A stretch of 64,000 nt of DNA from CAWJMN01 sp963844055 (GTDB taxonomy: Bacteria > Planctomycetota > Planctomycetia > Pirellulales > Pirellulaceae): NCBI GenBank assembly GCA_963844055.1, contig CAWJMN010000001.1, positions 3,224,001 through 3,288,000 on the forward strand, read 5' to 3'. The notes beneath the pieces are model-generated. The model did not search any database. It saw only the letters and a list, made by a program, of their open reading frames with translations, and had not been told where the DNA came from. The translations under genes and the position numbers were made by a program. Each line of letters begins with the position of its first letter. Position 1 is the stretch's first letter. Positions 18,906 to 28,109 of this stretch are shown here, piece by piece.

Positions 18906-19436
18906 TTGAACTTGCCTGACCCTTCTTTACCTAGCCCGGTGCGGCTTGCCCCGCAAGTGATTGCAGACCTGCACGAGCGCTATCGTGCGGAGCTGATTCG
19001 CTTTTTGTGCGGCGTGCTGCGTGACGGACCTCTGGCCGAAGACGTTTGCCAGATCGCGTTTGCCAAGTTGGCGGAGCGTGGGCATGAGGTTCAGTTTGAC
19101 GCTTTAAAAAGCTGGCTGTTCCGAGTGGCCATGAACGAAGCACTTGGGGTACGCCGACACGAAGCGGTTGGAAGGAAAGTTGCACAGCAGTGGACCTGGA
19201 TCGTTCGCCAGTCAGGAGACGCGGCGGATGAGCCGATGCTGCGGCAAGAATCGATTGGGCAGGTTTGTCGGGCGTTGGAAGAGCTTCCCGAGGAACAACG
19301 CCAGATTGTTCGGATGCGAATGTACGAGGACAAAACGTTTGCAACGATTGCAGCGGAGCTGAACATTCCGCTTGGCACGGCACTAGGGCGAATGCGAACC
19401 GCCCTGCAAAAACTACGCAGTAAATTGGCTCCCTAG
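18906..19436 (+). CDS. ECF-type RNA polymerase sigma factor
   Basis: A 176-residue sigma factor. Region 2 spans about 20-85 (RYRAELIRFLCGVL ... EDVCQIAFAKLAE ... LKSWLFRVAMNEAL) and region 4 about 118-172 (ALEELPEEQRQIVRMRMYE, then the helix-turn-helix FATIAAELNIPLGTALGRM). The start codon is TTG at 18906 by position. It heads a same-strand series with a candidate anti-sigma protein 43 bases downstream, a layout common in planctomycetes where it precedes DUF1549/DUF1501 cytochrome-like genes. Confidence 0.92.
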   Translation: MNLPDPSLPSPVRLAPQVIADLHERYRAELIRFLCGVLRDGPLAEDVCQIAFAKLAERGHEVQFDALKSWLFRVAMNEALGVRRHEAVGRKVAQQWTWIVRQSGDAADEPMLRQESIGQVCRALEELPEEQRQIVRMRMYEDKTFATIAAELNIPLGTALGRMRTALQKLRSKLAP

Positions 19437-19478
19437 AGCACCATTATAAATCCGCTACAGCTTAAACGAGCTTTGACC

Positions 19479-20117
19479 ATGACTCACCTTCCACCATCTT
19501 CTGACGATCTTGCTTGGCAGGCATCTCGCTATTGCCTTGCCGAGATGACGGCGGATGAAGTCACCGGTTTTGAGCAATTGCTTTTGGAAAGCCAAGCAGC
19601 ACGCGAAGCGGTTGCCTCGGCGATGGAGCTATTGTCGGTGGTGCATCGGGCCGAGTCATCCCTCATTAACGATGTGACTGTGGTACCCATTGCGACTTCT
19701 GCCAGTACCTCTGTAGCGGCCAAGCAGTTCGTTTCGATTTGGCGTGAACGTTCGGCTTGGATTGGGATCGGCGCTGTTGCGGCGAGCTTGGTCATGTTGC
19801 TCTCGCAGGTTTCTTGGCAAGGACTGTTGCAGCATGGTGGATTTGGTCGTACCTCGCCTGCTGAACAAGCTCGACTGGCTGCTATGTGGCTTGAAAATAG
19901 CGAGCTGGCTGCCATCGAAGAGCCTGAAACGGCCGATGCCAGCGATGACAACCTCAGCGAGCATGCGGTGGATAACGTCGGTAATCCACCGGAGTGGATG
20001 CTGGCAGCTGTTTCGCAAGAACGCATGCCTTCCTTTGAAGGGGGCAGTGGCGGCAGCGAAGGTGAAGTAGACACCACCGATGGCACTTTGATCGATCGCC
20101 TTCCTGTTGAGAACTAA
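19479..20117 (+). CDS. Candidate membrane anti-sigma factor
   Basis: About 212 residues: a cytoplasmic N-terminal part (LAWQASRYCLAEMTADEVTGFEQLL, similar in layout to anti-sigma N-termini of this phylum), one membrane helix around residues 92-108 (WIGIGAVAASLVMLL) and an acidic, low-complexity outer part ending GGSGGSEGEVDTTDG. There is no zinc-binding HxxxCxxC motif. Function is inferred from its position directly after the sigma factor gene and from the single-pass topology. The ATG at 19479 is preferred to the TTG two codons earlier. Confidence 0.7.
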   Translation: MTHLPPSSDDLAWQASRYCLAEMTADEVTGFEQLLLESQAAREAVASAMELLSVVHRAESSLINDVTVVPIATSASTSVAAKQFVSIWRERSAWIGIGAVAASLVMLLSQVSWQGLLQHGGFGRTSPAEQARLAAMWLENSELAAIEEPETADASDDNLSEHAVDNVGNPPEWMLAAVSQERMPSFEGGSGGSEGEVDTTDGTLIDRLPVEN

Positions 20118-20150
20118 CTTCGGCCGTTTGTTGGCTGGGAATATTTGATC

Positions 20151-21017
20151 ATGCGATTACTTGGCATTTGTGACGTTTCGAAATTGCTGTTGCCAGCGTT
20201 TGCGGCAGCGGCGCTGTCGCTGGGTATTGCGGTCGCCGCTGATCCGGGCTCGGACAAGCCCGCGAAGGATTCGAAAGAGAGCACGGATAAAGCGGCAGCT
20301 GACAAATCCTCCAAAGAGAACAAGCCCGCTGATAAGACCAAGCCAAGTTCGAACGGCAAAGAAGGTAACAAGGATAAAGAAGCAGCCCGGGGGAAATTGG
20401 CTGGCAATATGACGCCCGAACGGGAAGCGGCTGTCATGACCTTTGTCGAACGGAATCACCCGCAACTACGTGACTTGCTAACCCAGCTCAAAATGTCGCA
20501 GCCCAAAGAATACGAACGGGCGCTGCGAGAGCTTTTTCGCGTGACAGAACGCTTGGCAACGATTCAGGAAAAAGACCCCAAGCAACATGCCTTGGAACTG
20601 CAAGCGTGGACGCTGCAATCACGCAATCAACTGATTACTGCTCGGCTGAAGATGGCTCGCGACAAGCGGAAGCCTGGCGAATCCAGCGACGACATGCCTC
20701 CATCAGAACTTCAGCATCGTGAAGAGCTAGAGGCCGAACTGGAAGGGATCTTGGGTCAGCAGATCGACGTGCGGATGGAAATCATGGCCTACGAGCGGTC
20801 GAAGGCCCAGCAGCGTCTGGAAAAGCTCGACAAAGATATTAGCGACTTGAAAGCTAACCGCAACCAAACGGTCAGCAACCAGATGCAACAGATCACAGGC
20901 CGTAAAGGGAAAGGGAAGGGGGGCGCCAATAAGCCCAACACTCCTTCTGCCGATTCCAAAAAGCCCAAGCCTAATTCTGTTCCTACGAGTACCAACAATT
21001 CCGATGGAGTGAAGTAG
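20151..21017 (+). CDS. Secreted Lys/Glu-rich coiled-coil protein of the DUF1549 operon
   Basis: Family not recognised. About 288 residues: a signal peptide (to about VAAD), a low-complexity segment rich in Lys, Asp and Ser (about 30-85), a long helical, charged region with coiled-coil character (ERNHPQLRDLLTQLKMSQPKEYERALREL), and a Gly/Lys-rich basic tail. It sits between the anti-sigma gene and the DUF1549/DUF1553 gene on the same strand. The charged helices suggest a periplasmic partner or scaffold. The ATG at 20151 gives a proper signal sequence; a TTG at 20145 is less likely. Confidence 0.65.
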   Translation: MRLLGICDVSKLLLPAFAAAALSLGIAVAADPGSDKPAKDSKESTDKAAADKSSKENKPADKTKPSSNGKEGNKDKEAARGKLAGNMTPEREAAVMTFVERNHPQLRDLLTQLKMSQPKEYERALRELFRVTERLATIQEKDPKQHALELQAWTLQSRNQLITARLKMARDKRKPGESSDDMPPSELQHREELEAELEGILGQQIDVRMEIMAYERSKAQQRLEKLDKDISDLKANRNQTVSNQMQQITGRKGKGKGGANKPNTPSADSKKPKPNSVPTSTNNSDGVK

Positions 21018-21156
21018 TTCACACCGTCAAATAGTCCCTTCACATTGTTTCCGACTAGTTTTTTGTTCCATCGACATTTGCCTCTCTCGTGTGGCCCGCT
21101 CAAGTGATGATTTCATCTCTTGGCACCATCAACAAATCCCTTGAGGATGAAAACGT

Positions 21157-23958
21157 ATGATGCTTTCTACTTTTCCTTTGCCCGATGCTGGCAACCATGC
21201 CAAGTCAATCGCGTTTAAACGCTCTCGGCTTGCTTCTGGGGCTTTGGCTGCTGTTACTGGACTTATTTTGCAGGTGATGTCGCCTTGGGCCTTGGCTGAT
21301 GAGCCTGCGGCCGAAAAGCCGGCCGAGATCAGCGCTAGCGTAGCGCAGCGGTACGCCGATGCGGGGACGATGGAAACGCCCGACTTTCAAAAGCATGTGG
21401 GGCCATTGCTGGGGCGACTTGGCTGCAATGGTCGATCCTGCCATGGATCGTTCCAAGGGCGAGGTGGATTTCAACTATCACTATTTGGCTATGACTTCAC
21501 GGCCGACCATGCCGCGATGACCAAGGGAGATAAGCCCCGGGTCAATCTCGCGGATCCGAGTGCAAGCTTGATTTTGCGGAAGCCCACTTTGGCAGAAGAT
21601 CATGAGGGGGGCAAACGGCTTGAGGCCAACAGCTGGCAACATCATGTGCTGCTTCGCTGGATTCAGACGGGCGCAAAGCACGAGGCTGAAAAGGATCAAC
21701 GGATCGCTCGACTGGAAATCACCCCCAGCAGCCTCAACATGGCAAGCGAAGGGCAAACGGCACAATTGAAAGCCGTGGCTGTTTGGCCCGATGGATCGCG
21801 TGAAGACGTGACCGCTTTGTGCCGTTTCCAAACGAACAATGATGCAGTGGCCAAGGTTGACGAACTTGGCGTTGTCACAGCAACCCAGCCTGGCGACACG
21901 CATGTGGTTGTATTCTATGATTCTGCAGTCGTTCCGGTTTCTGTGATTCGCCCCATCTCGGATCTGGCCAACGACAAGTTCCCCTCCGTACCAACTGCAG
22001 GCAAGGTGGACGAACTGGTTGTTCAAAAGCTGCGCCAGTTGGGGATCATCCCTTCCAATGTTTGCAATGACTACGAGTTTTTGCGTCGCGTCCGGCTCGA
22101 TCTAACGGGAACGCTACCATTGCCCGAAGAAGTGCAGAAGTTTGTAGCCGACACTTCGGCCAACAAGCGGGCGGCAAAGATTGATGAACTGCTTTCTTCG
22201 CCTTCTTATGCAGCCTGGTGGACGACGCGTCTGTGCGACTATACCGGCAACAATGATCGCCAACTGAATAATGTACTGGGCCCAATGCCCAGCAATGCAT
22301 CTTCTATTTGGTATGACTGGATCTACAAACGGGTAAGCGAGAACGTTCCTTATGATCAACTGGTCGAAGGGATGGTTCTTTCTCAAAGCCGTAAAGAAGG
22401 ACAGTCTTATACGGACTACTGCAAAGAGATGACGAGCTATTGCTCGGTCGAAAACGTTGCCAATGCGGCCGACCGTCCGACGATGCCGTACTTCTGGGCA
22501 CGTCAGAATCAGCGGAAGCCTGAAGAGCGTGCGATTGGTTTTGCCTATTCCTTTATGGGAATTCGGATTCAGTGCGCTCAGTGTCACAAGCATCCGTTTG
22601 ACCAATGGAGCAAGCAAGACTTTGACGACATGAAGGCCTTCTTCTCGCGAGTAGGGTTTGCCAACAATGGTGGTCCCGATGCAAAGGCGGAGTTTGAAGC
22701 CATCGCCGAATCCTTTGGCGGCAAAAAGACGGACTTTAATAACGGCGATTTCCGCAAGAAGGTTCCTGACCTGATTAAGGAAGGAAAGACACTGCCATTC
22801 CCTGAAGTGTTTGTCATGGCTCCTAAAAAGCCGAACAAGCCCAAGGATGACAAGAAGGGAAACAAAGAGAAGAAGAATGTACCAACGCCGGCCGAAACCG
22901 CTCGAATCCTCGGCGGAGAAAAGATCGACCTAACGCAGTTTGCCGATGCTCGCACGCCGCTAATGACCTGGCTGAAGTCGAAGGAGAATCCTTACTTTGC
23001 CAGAGCGTTTGTCAATCGTGTTTGGGCCTCGTACTTTAGCGTTGGCATTGTCGAACCGGCAGATGATCTCAGCTTAGCCAACCCGCCGAGCAACGGACCA
23101 CTTCTCGACTACCTGGCTCAAGGTTTCATTGAGCATGGCTTTGATATGAAGTGGCTACATCGAGAGATCCTCAATAGCAACACGTATCAGCTTTCGTGGC
23201 AGACAACGCCTACCAACCACTTGGATGAACGTAACTTTAGCCATGCCATTCCTCGTCGCCTTCCTGCGGAAGTTGCCTACGATGCGATGCAAGTTGCAAC
23301 GGCATCTTCCGAAAAGGCAAAGGAGATGCAGGTTCGCCTGGATGACCGGGCGATTGGAAATGTTGCAATGCCAGGAAAGAAGGGGGCTCGCACCAATGCC
23401 TCGTTCGCCTTGCAAGTGTTTGGCCGGAGCCAGCGAGAGAGCAATTGCGATTGTGATCGCTCAATGGAAGCCAGCTTGTTGCAAACGGTTTATCTGCAGA
23501 ACGACAACCAAGTGCTACAGGTCTGCAACGGTGGGCCGAATACTTGGATTGATGAAGTGACCCGTGAACTTCGCGGGATTGGCACTTCTGGGAAAACATC
23601 TCCGGAAGAACTGGCGGAGATCAAGAAGGACATCGCAAAGATCCGCACTCGGATCGATCGAATCCAAAAGAAGAAAGAGACCGAAGAGGAAGAAGGTCAG
23701 CTAACGCGTTTGAAAGAACGATTGGCACAACTGGAAGCAAAAACTGGCAAGCCTGTTCCTCCGCCCACAACGTTCACGCCCGACCAGTCGCAAAACCTTA
23801 TCACTGAGGCTTACCTTCGCACGCTAAGCCGAGTGCCAACTGATGCGGAACGTCAACGCTGTGAGCAATTCCTCGCAGAGGCACCAACACCCCTCGATGG
23901 CCTAAAAGGCCTGCTGTGGACGCTGCTCAACACGAAGGAATTCATCGTTAACCACTAA
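21157..23958 (+). CDS. DUF1549/DUF1553 protein with cytochrome-like N-terminus and Big_2 domain
   Basis: A 933-residue exported protein of the planctomycete cytochrome-associated class. After a signal peptide comes a PSCyt-like segment with CNGRSCHG (a CxxxxCH motif), then a Big_2 domain (about 190-270: LEITPSSLNMASEGQTAQLKAV), DUF1549 (about 285-490, with CAQCHKHPFDQW) and DUF1553 (about 620-925). The residues around 560-590 are a Lys-rich insert. The family's reaction is unknown; heme binding is suggested by the Cys/His motifs. It is encoded upstream of a DUF1501 partner. A GAGGA-type ribosome site precedes ATG 21157. Confidence 0.92.
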   Translation: MMLSTFPLPDAGNHAKSIAFKRSRLASGALAAVTGLILQVMSPWALADEPAAEKPAEISASVAQRYADAGTMETPDFQKHVGPLLGRLGCNGRSCHGSFQGRGGFQLSLFGYDFTADHAAMTKGDKPRVNLADPSASLILRKPTLAEDHEGGKRLEANSWQHHVLLRWIQTGAKHEAEKDQRIARLEITPSSLNMASEGQTAQLKAVAVWPDGSREDVTALCRFQTNNDAVAKVDELGVVTATQPGDTHVVVFYDSAVVPVSVIRPISDLANDKFPSVPTAGKVDELVVQKLRQLGIIPSNVCNDYEFLRRVRLDLTGTLPLPEEVQKFVADTSANKRAAKIDELLSSPSYAAWWTTRLCDYTGNNDRQLNNVLGPMPSNASSIWYDWIYKRVSENVPYDQLVEGMVLSQSRKEGQSYTDYCKEMTSYCSVENVANAADRPTMPYFWARQNQRKPEERAIGFAYSFMGIRIQCAQCHKHPFDQWSKQDFDDMKAFFSRVGFANNGGPDAKAEFEAIAESFGGKKTDFNNGDFRKKVPDLIKEGKTLPFPEVFVMAPKKPNKPKDDKKGNKEKKNVPTPAETARILGGEKIDLTQFADARTPLMTWLKSKENPYFARAFVNRVWASYFSVGIVEPADDLSLANPPSNGPLLDYLAQGFIEHGFDMKWLHREILNSNTYQLSWQTTPTNHLDERNFSHAIPRRLPAEVAYDAMQVATASSEKAKEMQVRLDDRAIGNVAMPGKKGARTNASFALQVFGRSQRESNCDCDRSMEASLLQTVYLQNDNQVLQVCNGGPNTWIDEVTRELRGIGTSGKTSPEELAEIKKDIAKIRTRIDRIQKKKETEEEEGQLTRLKERLAQLEAKTGKPVPPPTTFTPDQSQNLITEAYLRTLSRVPTDAERQRCEQFLAEAPTPLDGLKGLLWTLLNTKEFIVNH

Positions 23959-24054
23959 TTTCTTAGGGTCTCGCCCCGACTTTCCAATAAGCGGGGTAGG
24001 ACAAACATCCAATAACTAAACAATAAGCTACCTCTTTCCTTGGGAAATCTTGAT

Positions 24055-25362
24055 ATGAAAACATCCATTACCTGCGACGGAATTGCACGACGCGACTTTC
24101 TGAAAGTCGGAGCCCTGGGGACCGGCCTGAGCCTTGCGGGATTTTTGAATATGTCCCAGGCCAAGGGGGCCACGCCAGGCAAGGCCAAGTCTGCCATCTT
24201 TATCCATTTGGGTGGCGGTCCATCGCATATGGATACGTTTGACCTGAAGCCTGACGCTCCTTCCGAGTTTCGTGGCACGTTCAACCCGATCAAAACGAAC
24301 GTTCCTGGCATCGAAATCAGCGAGCACCTTCCCAAACTGGCGGCATGTGCCGACAAATTTGCGATCGTTCGCAATGTTTCGCACACGCTGGCGGCTCATG
24401 AACTGGGGACCGAATATGTCAGCACGGGAAACCGCCCACTTCCTTCGCTTGACTATCCGGGTTACGGCTCGGTGTTTATGAAGGAATACTCGGCACACAT
24501 GGTGAAGGACCTCCCTCCTTATGTTGCCGTTCCCGATACCAAACAACGAGCAGGCTTTTTGGGCGTTCAATACGCGCCACTAAGCACGGCTTCGACACCT
24601 GCCGTGGGCAAGCCCTTCAATGTGCGTGGGATTGCACTTGGGGGCGGCCTAACGATCACGGAAGTTGAACGTCGCCAAAAGCTGTTAACGGATTTGGACC
24701 AAACCTTTGCTGCTGTTGAGAAGGAAAGCCAATTGCTGACCGGACTTGATCAGTTTGGCGAACAGGCCCATGCGATCATCACTTCGAAACGTGCCCGCGA
24801 AGCGTTTGACATCAGCAAAGAATCGCCCGACATTGTGAATCGATTTGGGGCCGAGTCGTTCGGCCAAAGCTGCTTGCTTGCTTCGCGATTGATTGAGTCT
24901 GGCGTACGGTTTGTCACCCTCTCGATGGGAGGCTGGGACACGCACCAGAACAACTTCACCCAGCTTTCGAAGAAGCAATGCCCTAACCTTGATGGTGGCC
25001 TGGCACCACTGCTTACCACCTTGGCCGACAAGGGGCTTTTGGAATCGACGGCGATCCTTGTCACTGGCGAGTTTGGTCGTACGCCAAAGATCAATGCTCG
25101 GGCTGCCGAAGGGGGCCGTGATCACTATCCTCGCGCCATGTTCATGCTGATGGCAGGCGGTGGCATCAAGGGGGGCCAAGTGATCGGCAAGACGGATGCG
25201 AAGGGCTCTCAACCTGATGGCGATGTGATCACTCCCGATGATGTGGCAGCAACGTTCTATCACTTGCTGGGAATTGACTCGACGAAGGAATATCACACCA
25301 ACACGGGTCGCCCCATCATGATCGTTCGTGACGGCAAATTGGTTAACTCGCTGCTGGCCTAG
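24055..25362 (+). CDS. DUF1501 family protein (Tat-exported)
   Basis: About 435 residues. The Tat signal ARRDFLKVGALGTGLSLAGF is clear near the N-terminus. The body shows the alkaline-phosphatase-like pattern of DUF1501: FIHLGGGPSHMDTFDLKP, GGWDTHQNNF and VTGEFGRTPKIN, with metal-ligand-like Asp/His residues. DUF1501 proteins are regularly encoded after DUF1549/DUF1553 genes in planctomycetes and are thought to act together on the outside of the cytoplasmic membrane; the substrate is unknown. ATG 24055 is preferred to the TTG at 24040 because it puts the twin arginine at a normal distance. Confidence 0.92.
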   Translation: MKTSITCDGIARRDFLKVGALGTGLSLAGFLNMSQAKGATPGKAKSAIFIHLGGGPSHMDTFDLKPDAPSEFRGTFNPIKTNVPGIEISEHLPKLAACADKFAIVRNVSHTLAAHELGTEYVSTGNRPLPSLDYPGYGSVFMKEYSAHMVKDLPPYVAVPDTKQRAGFLGVQYAPLSTASTPAVGKPFNVRGIALGGGLTITEVERRQKLLTDLDQTFAAVEKESQLLTGLDQFGEQAHAIITSKRAREAFDISKESPDIVNRFGAESFGQSCLLASRLIESGVRFVTLSMGGWDTHQNNFTQLSKKQCPNLDGGLAPLLTTLADKGLLESTAILVTGEFGRTPKINARAAEGGRDHYPRAMFMLMAGGGIKGGQVIGKTDAKGSQPDGDVITPDDVAATFYHLLGIDSTKEYHTNTGRPIMIVRDGKLVNSLLA

Positions 25363-25437
25363 TTGTTCGGCAAGGCATTTGCAAACCAAGAACCTTTTAA
25401 CTCCCCTGAAATCCCTCCCTGTAGAAGGAATGAACGC

Positions 25438-25914
25438 ATGAAGAAGTTTGCTCTGGTGTTGGCCATGGCTCTGGCGATGATTTCTAGCAGTGCCTTTGCA
25501 GCTCCTCCCAAGAAGGCCAAGAATGGACCGGTAGAAAATGCTGCCAAAGCGATTGAGGCGGCTGGCATCACCCTTTCCGAAGAACAAAAGCCAAAAATTC
25601 AAGCGCTCTATGATGAGTATCAGGGAAAGCTGAAGACGGCCCAAACGAACTTGGACAAGGCGCTAACCGACGAGCAAAAGAAGGCTCGTGCGGAGGCCAC
25701 GAAGGCCGCCAAGGGGGAGGGGAAAAAGGGGAAAGAGATGCAAGCGGCCGTGTTGGCTGCCATGAAGCTAACGGATGAACAAAAGAAGGGGCTCGACGAG
25801 GCGCAAAAGGCGCTGGGCCAAGTGAAGTCGAGCTTTGAGAAGGCCCTAAAAGAAATCCTGACACCGGAACAGCGTGACAAGGTCAAGCTGGGTGGTGGCA
25901 AGAAGGGGAAATAG
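25438..25914 (+). CDS. Small secreted helical protein, last gene of the DUF1549/DUF1501 operon
   Basis: About 158 residues: a signal peptide ending SSAFA, then charged helices with two repeats of a motif like LTDEQKKxxxEA and a final LTPEQRDKV, similar in style to Spy/CpxP-type periplasmic proteins, though homology is not claimed. The ATG at 25438 is favoured by a GAAGGA ribosome site and by the signal peptide; the longer frame from 25363 is not. It lies 75 bases after the DUF1501 gene and is followed by a strong terminator, so it closes the operon. Confidence 0.75.
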   Translation: MKKFALVLAMALAMISSSAFAAPPKKAKNGPVENAAKAIEAAGITLSEEQKPKIQALYDEYQGKLKTAQTNLDKALTDEQKKARAEATKAAKGEGKKGKEMQAAVLAAMKLTDEQKKGLDEAQKALGQVKSSFEKALKEILTPEQRDKVKLGGGKKGK

Positions 25915-25970
25915 ACTTTCCGGCGGAAGCGATAGTTCTTCCACCAAACGATGATCGACTTGTTAACCGA

Positions 25971-26006
25971 AGGTCGCCAGCTGCTTTATGCCTGGCGACC
26001 TTTTTG
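25971..26006 (+). terminator. Rho-independent terminator of the sigma/DUF1549 operon
   Basis: AGGTCGCCAG (25971-25980) pairs perfectly over 10 bases with CTGGCGACCT (25992-26001), with an 11-base loop, followed by TTTTGTTTG. It lies 57 bases after the last operon stop. Confidence 0.85.
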
Positions 26007-26127
26007 TTTGCCTGCTTGGGGGTTGATGGCCGGCCGTAGGCACGCCCTTGGCGAGTCGGCCGATCTGCGGAAGGCTACCTAGCAGCAATTCACAAAACGG
26101 CCTACTTTCCGGGCATTTTGTAGCCGC

Positions 26128-26157
26128 TTGAGAGCTTAGCGGGTCTTCCGCTATACT
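26128..26157 (+). promoter_or_regulatory. Promoter of the tRNA-Arg gene
   Basis: TTGAGA (26128-26133) and TATACT (26152-26157) with 18-base spacing, about 70 bases before the tRNA on the same strand and downstream of the operon terminator. It is supported by consensus match and position only. Confidence 0.5.
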
Positions 26158-26225
26158 CTTAGGACAACGGATTTGGCCGATCTGCCTGACGAAGTTCAAG
26201 CAGGCAATTGCCTTCCGTAATAGCT

Positions 26226-26299
26226 GTCCCCGTAGCTCAATTGGATAGAGCGTCGGCCTCCGAAGCCGAAGGTTGCAAGTTCGAATCTCGCCGGGGATA
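26226..26299 (+). tRNA. tRNA-Arg (anticodon CCG)
   Basis: A 74-base cloverleaf. The acceptor GTCCCCG pairs with CGGGGAT (G-U at the first pair) and A is the discriminator. The D arm contains AGCTC/GAGC, the anticodon stem TCGGC/GCCGA encloses CTCCGAA with anticodon CCG reading CGG, and the T arm has GTTCGAAT. The T stem has one mismatch. CCA is not encoded. A relic recombinase gene abuts it on the other strand, which marks it as a probable integration site. Confidence 0.95.
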
Positions 26300-26749
26300 C
26301 TTTAATAACACGCTTTTTTCTCGTGTTTTCTCGCTCGCTTTTGCACTTTCTGTCGCCGCGAGCTTTTCTTCTCTTGGGACAGGAATTGCCCCGAACTGCC
26401 CCCCAAAGACAAAAGTTGGTGCAAACCCTGGTGCAAACTGGGAGCCCTCGTTAGACGTGCCCGGCAACTCGTGGCCGTCGGCCTTAGGTAGAGCGATCAG
26501 GTGAAGCTCCGGCAACTTATCCAGGGCCGACAACCTGTCCAGCCGGGCAGGGTCACAGTAAGTCCCGATGGTGAATTTGATATTGCTATTGCGCAGGGGG
26601 CTCAGTCCAGTGCTGCGGATCGCTCGGGAGACAACGCCGTCGCCCCAATCGTACAGAGCCCATCTACCGGACCCCTTTACCAAAATATAACTTTCATATG
26701 CTTGGACAAAAGACAGGGGCACATCAGGTGAACAAGCCAGTAGCGGCAC
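26237..26749 (-). pseudogene. Relic tyrosine recombinase (integrase), C-terminal fragment
   Basis: The minus frame contains NSNIKFTIGTYCDPARLDRL and ALDKLPEL, matching the end of planctomycete phage-type integrases where the catalytic tyrosine lies in a TYTDP-like motif. A Pro/Phe-rich tail follows (SQFAPGFAPTFVFGGQ), also usual for these proteins, and the frame then runs into the tRNA-Arg. The Arg and His catalytic boxes expected 60-130 residues earlier are missing; upstream sequence in this frame is unrelated. It is a decayed remnant of an element inserted at the tRNA. Exact 5' limit is uncertain; genuine similarity begins near 26640. Confidence 0.6.
26307..26333 (+). terminator. Terminator after tRNA-Arg
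   Basis: AACACG (26307-26312) pairs with CGTGTT (26322-26327) across a T-rich loop and is followed by TTCTC. The stem is short and the T run broken, so it is a modest candidate. Confidence 0.45.
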
Positions 26750-26801
26750 CCGGCGATTGCAACAGTAGTTACCGTTCCGATTTCAATTCCAGGTTGGGTC
26801 A

Positions 26802-27671
26802 TTGGAGGAGGTGCGGTATTATTTCCTCTGTAACGGCAAATGTCTTGTTGCAAGGGAGCCTAGAAACGTGCCTAATTCAGTCGCGGTAAAGACGAGTCCT
26901 GACCCCTTCTATTGGCCAGAAATACTGTATGGCGATTCAGTTTCAGCCAATGCGATCTTTAGTAAAGTATTAATTCGAGCATGGGAGAAGAATACTTGGG
27001 ATCTAAATCTGTGGGGAATAAAATATCGAAATGTAACGCTAGACACAGCCCCTATAGTTCTGCAAGCAAAATATGAAATTGTTGACGACAAGAAAACTCC
27101 TGTAACGGGAGGCCAGCTTTACGACGAATGGAAGGGGAAAGAAGCTGTGTGGCACCTTCATTGGCTTCTTGAAAGCCCTGAGATTCATCAGCTTATGGAT
27201 TCACACGGCGAGCGTTTCTTCCAATGGTTGCTTTCTGGACTTAAGCATCTTTGGGTGTTTCTATCGCTTTTGGGTAAAACCCCTGAATTTCGACTTCGGT
27301 TTGACAATCGTTTGTTCCGTGTTCTTCCTGAAAATGCAACAAATAGCAGTCCAGACGCAGAGATGCTTTTAAAGGCATTTCATGATCATATTCCCAATAT
27401 TTGCTTGTTAGATGATCGTACTGCCGTTGCTTCAGCGAGCTCTGGTATAGTTCGTGCGACGATTGCTTCACGAATCTCAATACTTCTCGATCTTTTGTCG
27501 TGTACTGGTAGAGCCAGTGTTGCGGAGGTTGGGTCGCTAGTGTTTTTTATGCAAAAAGGCAGAATGCACACGAAACGAATGGAGGAGATTGCCCCCGAAC
27601 TTTTAGGTATGTTGAAACGGCCTTTATCGAAATGCGATCCAAGTATTGCAGGGCACTTCCTAAGACGATAA
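26802..27671 (+). CDS. Hypothetical protein, AT-rich orphan
   Basis: Not recognised. A 289-residue soluble protein if read from TTG 26802; a later start is possible since the first 20 residues are Cys-rich and a GGAGG lies at the nominal start. The body is mixed alpha/beta (FYWPEILYGDSVSANAIF, WDLNLWGIKYRNVTL, RFFQWLLSGLKHLWVFLSLL). No signal peptide or known motif. Base composition is visibly lower in GC than its neighbours and the gene lies between an integrase relic and an IS fragment, both signs of acquisition by transfer. Confidence 0.55.
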   Translation: MEEVRYYFLCNGKCLVAREPRNVPNSVAVKTSPDPFYWPEILYGDSVSANAIFSKVLIRAWEKNTWDLNLWGIKYRNVTLDTAPIVLQAKYEIVDDKKTPVTGGQLYDEWKGKEAVWHLHWLLESPEIHQLMDSHGERFFQWLLSGLKHLWVFLSLLGKTPEFRLRFDNRLFRVLPENATNSSPDAEMLLKAFHDHIPNICLLDDRTAVASASSGIVRATIASRISILLDLLSCTGRASVAEVGSLVFFMQKGRMHTKRMEEIAPELLGMLKRPLSKCDPSIAGHFLRR

Positions 27672-27745
27672 TTGACGTGCGGTGTAGGTAGGGTCGTAGT
27701 GGTGCGTAATGCTTGCTGATCTGTGACTTGTTTTCATTTCGACCA

Positions 27746-27964
27746 TTAGAGCGCGTCTAAAAAGGTTGCCCAAGCGATTCTTTTCATCATGAGTTGTATC
27801 ATGGCAATGAGGATCAGAGCGACGCTGCAGGGACAAGTTCGTTCAAAGTCTTTGGCGAGTCGGTTGGAACGATTGAGCCAAGCGAAGGTTCGTTCGACGA
27901 TCCAGCAATTGGGCTGGGTCTTAAATTGATGGGGCAGGCGTTTTACCAATTCCATATTCTCCAC
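27746..27964 (-). pseudogene. IS5-family transposase, C-terminal fragment
   Basis: The minus frame encodes LPHQFKTQPNCWIVERTFAWLNRSNRL followed by DFERTCP, the region of IS5-type DDE transposases that holds the catalytic glutamate (VERTFAW). The N-terminal two thirds with the DD residues are absent. The stop TAA (27746-27748) touches GAGCGCGTCTAAAAAGG at about 27749, which looks like a terminal inverted repeat. The matching other end was not found, so this is a truncated insertion sequence. Confidence 0.75.
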
Positions 27965-27992
27965 TGGGGTCCAATGCTGGCTTGTGCAGCAG

Positions 27993-28022
27993 TGTGAACG
28001 TTGCCAGCAGATGGTGATGAGG
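27993..28022 (+). repeat. Short repeat B, copy 1
   Basis: Contains GTTGCCAGCAGATGGTGATGAG. A diverged copy (GTTGCCAGCGGGTGGTGATGAG) occurs at 29321-29348. The two copies bracket the immunity-gene island. Confidence 0.6.
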
Positions 28023-28109
28023 ATTTTATGACGGTATGGTTGAAGCTCAGCGCACGACGATCAAGCACATTCCATGACGCAAGGCACGTTCATGAACGGA
28101 TGTTCCGTT

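Noticed and set aside
26208..26504. Plus-strand frame overlapping tRNA-Arg
   Set aside because: It translates the tRNA itself and the antisense of the integrase relic.
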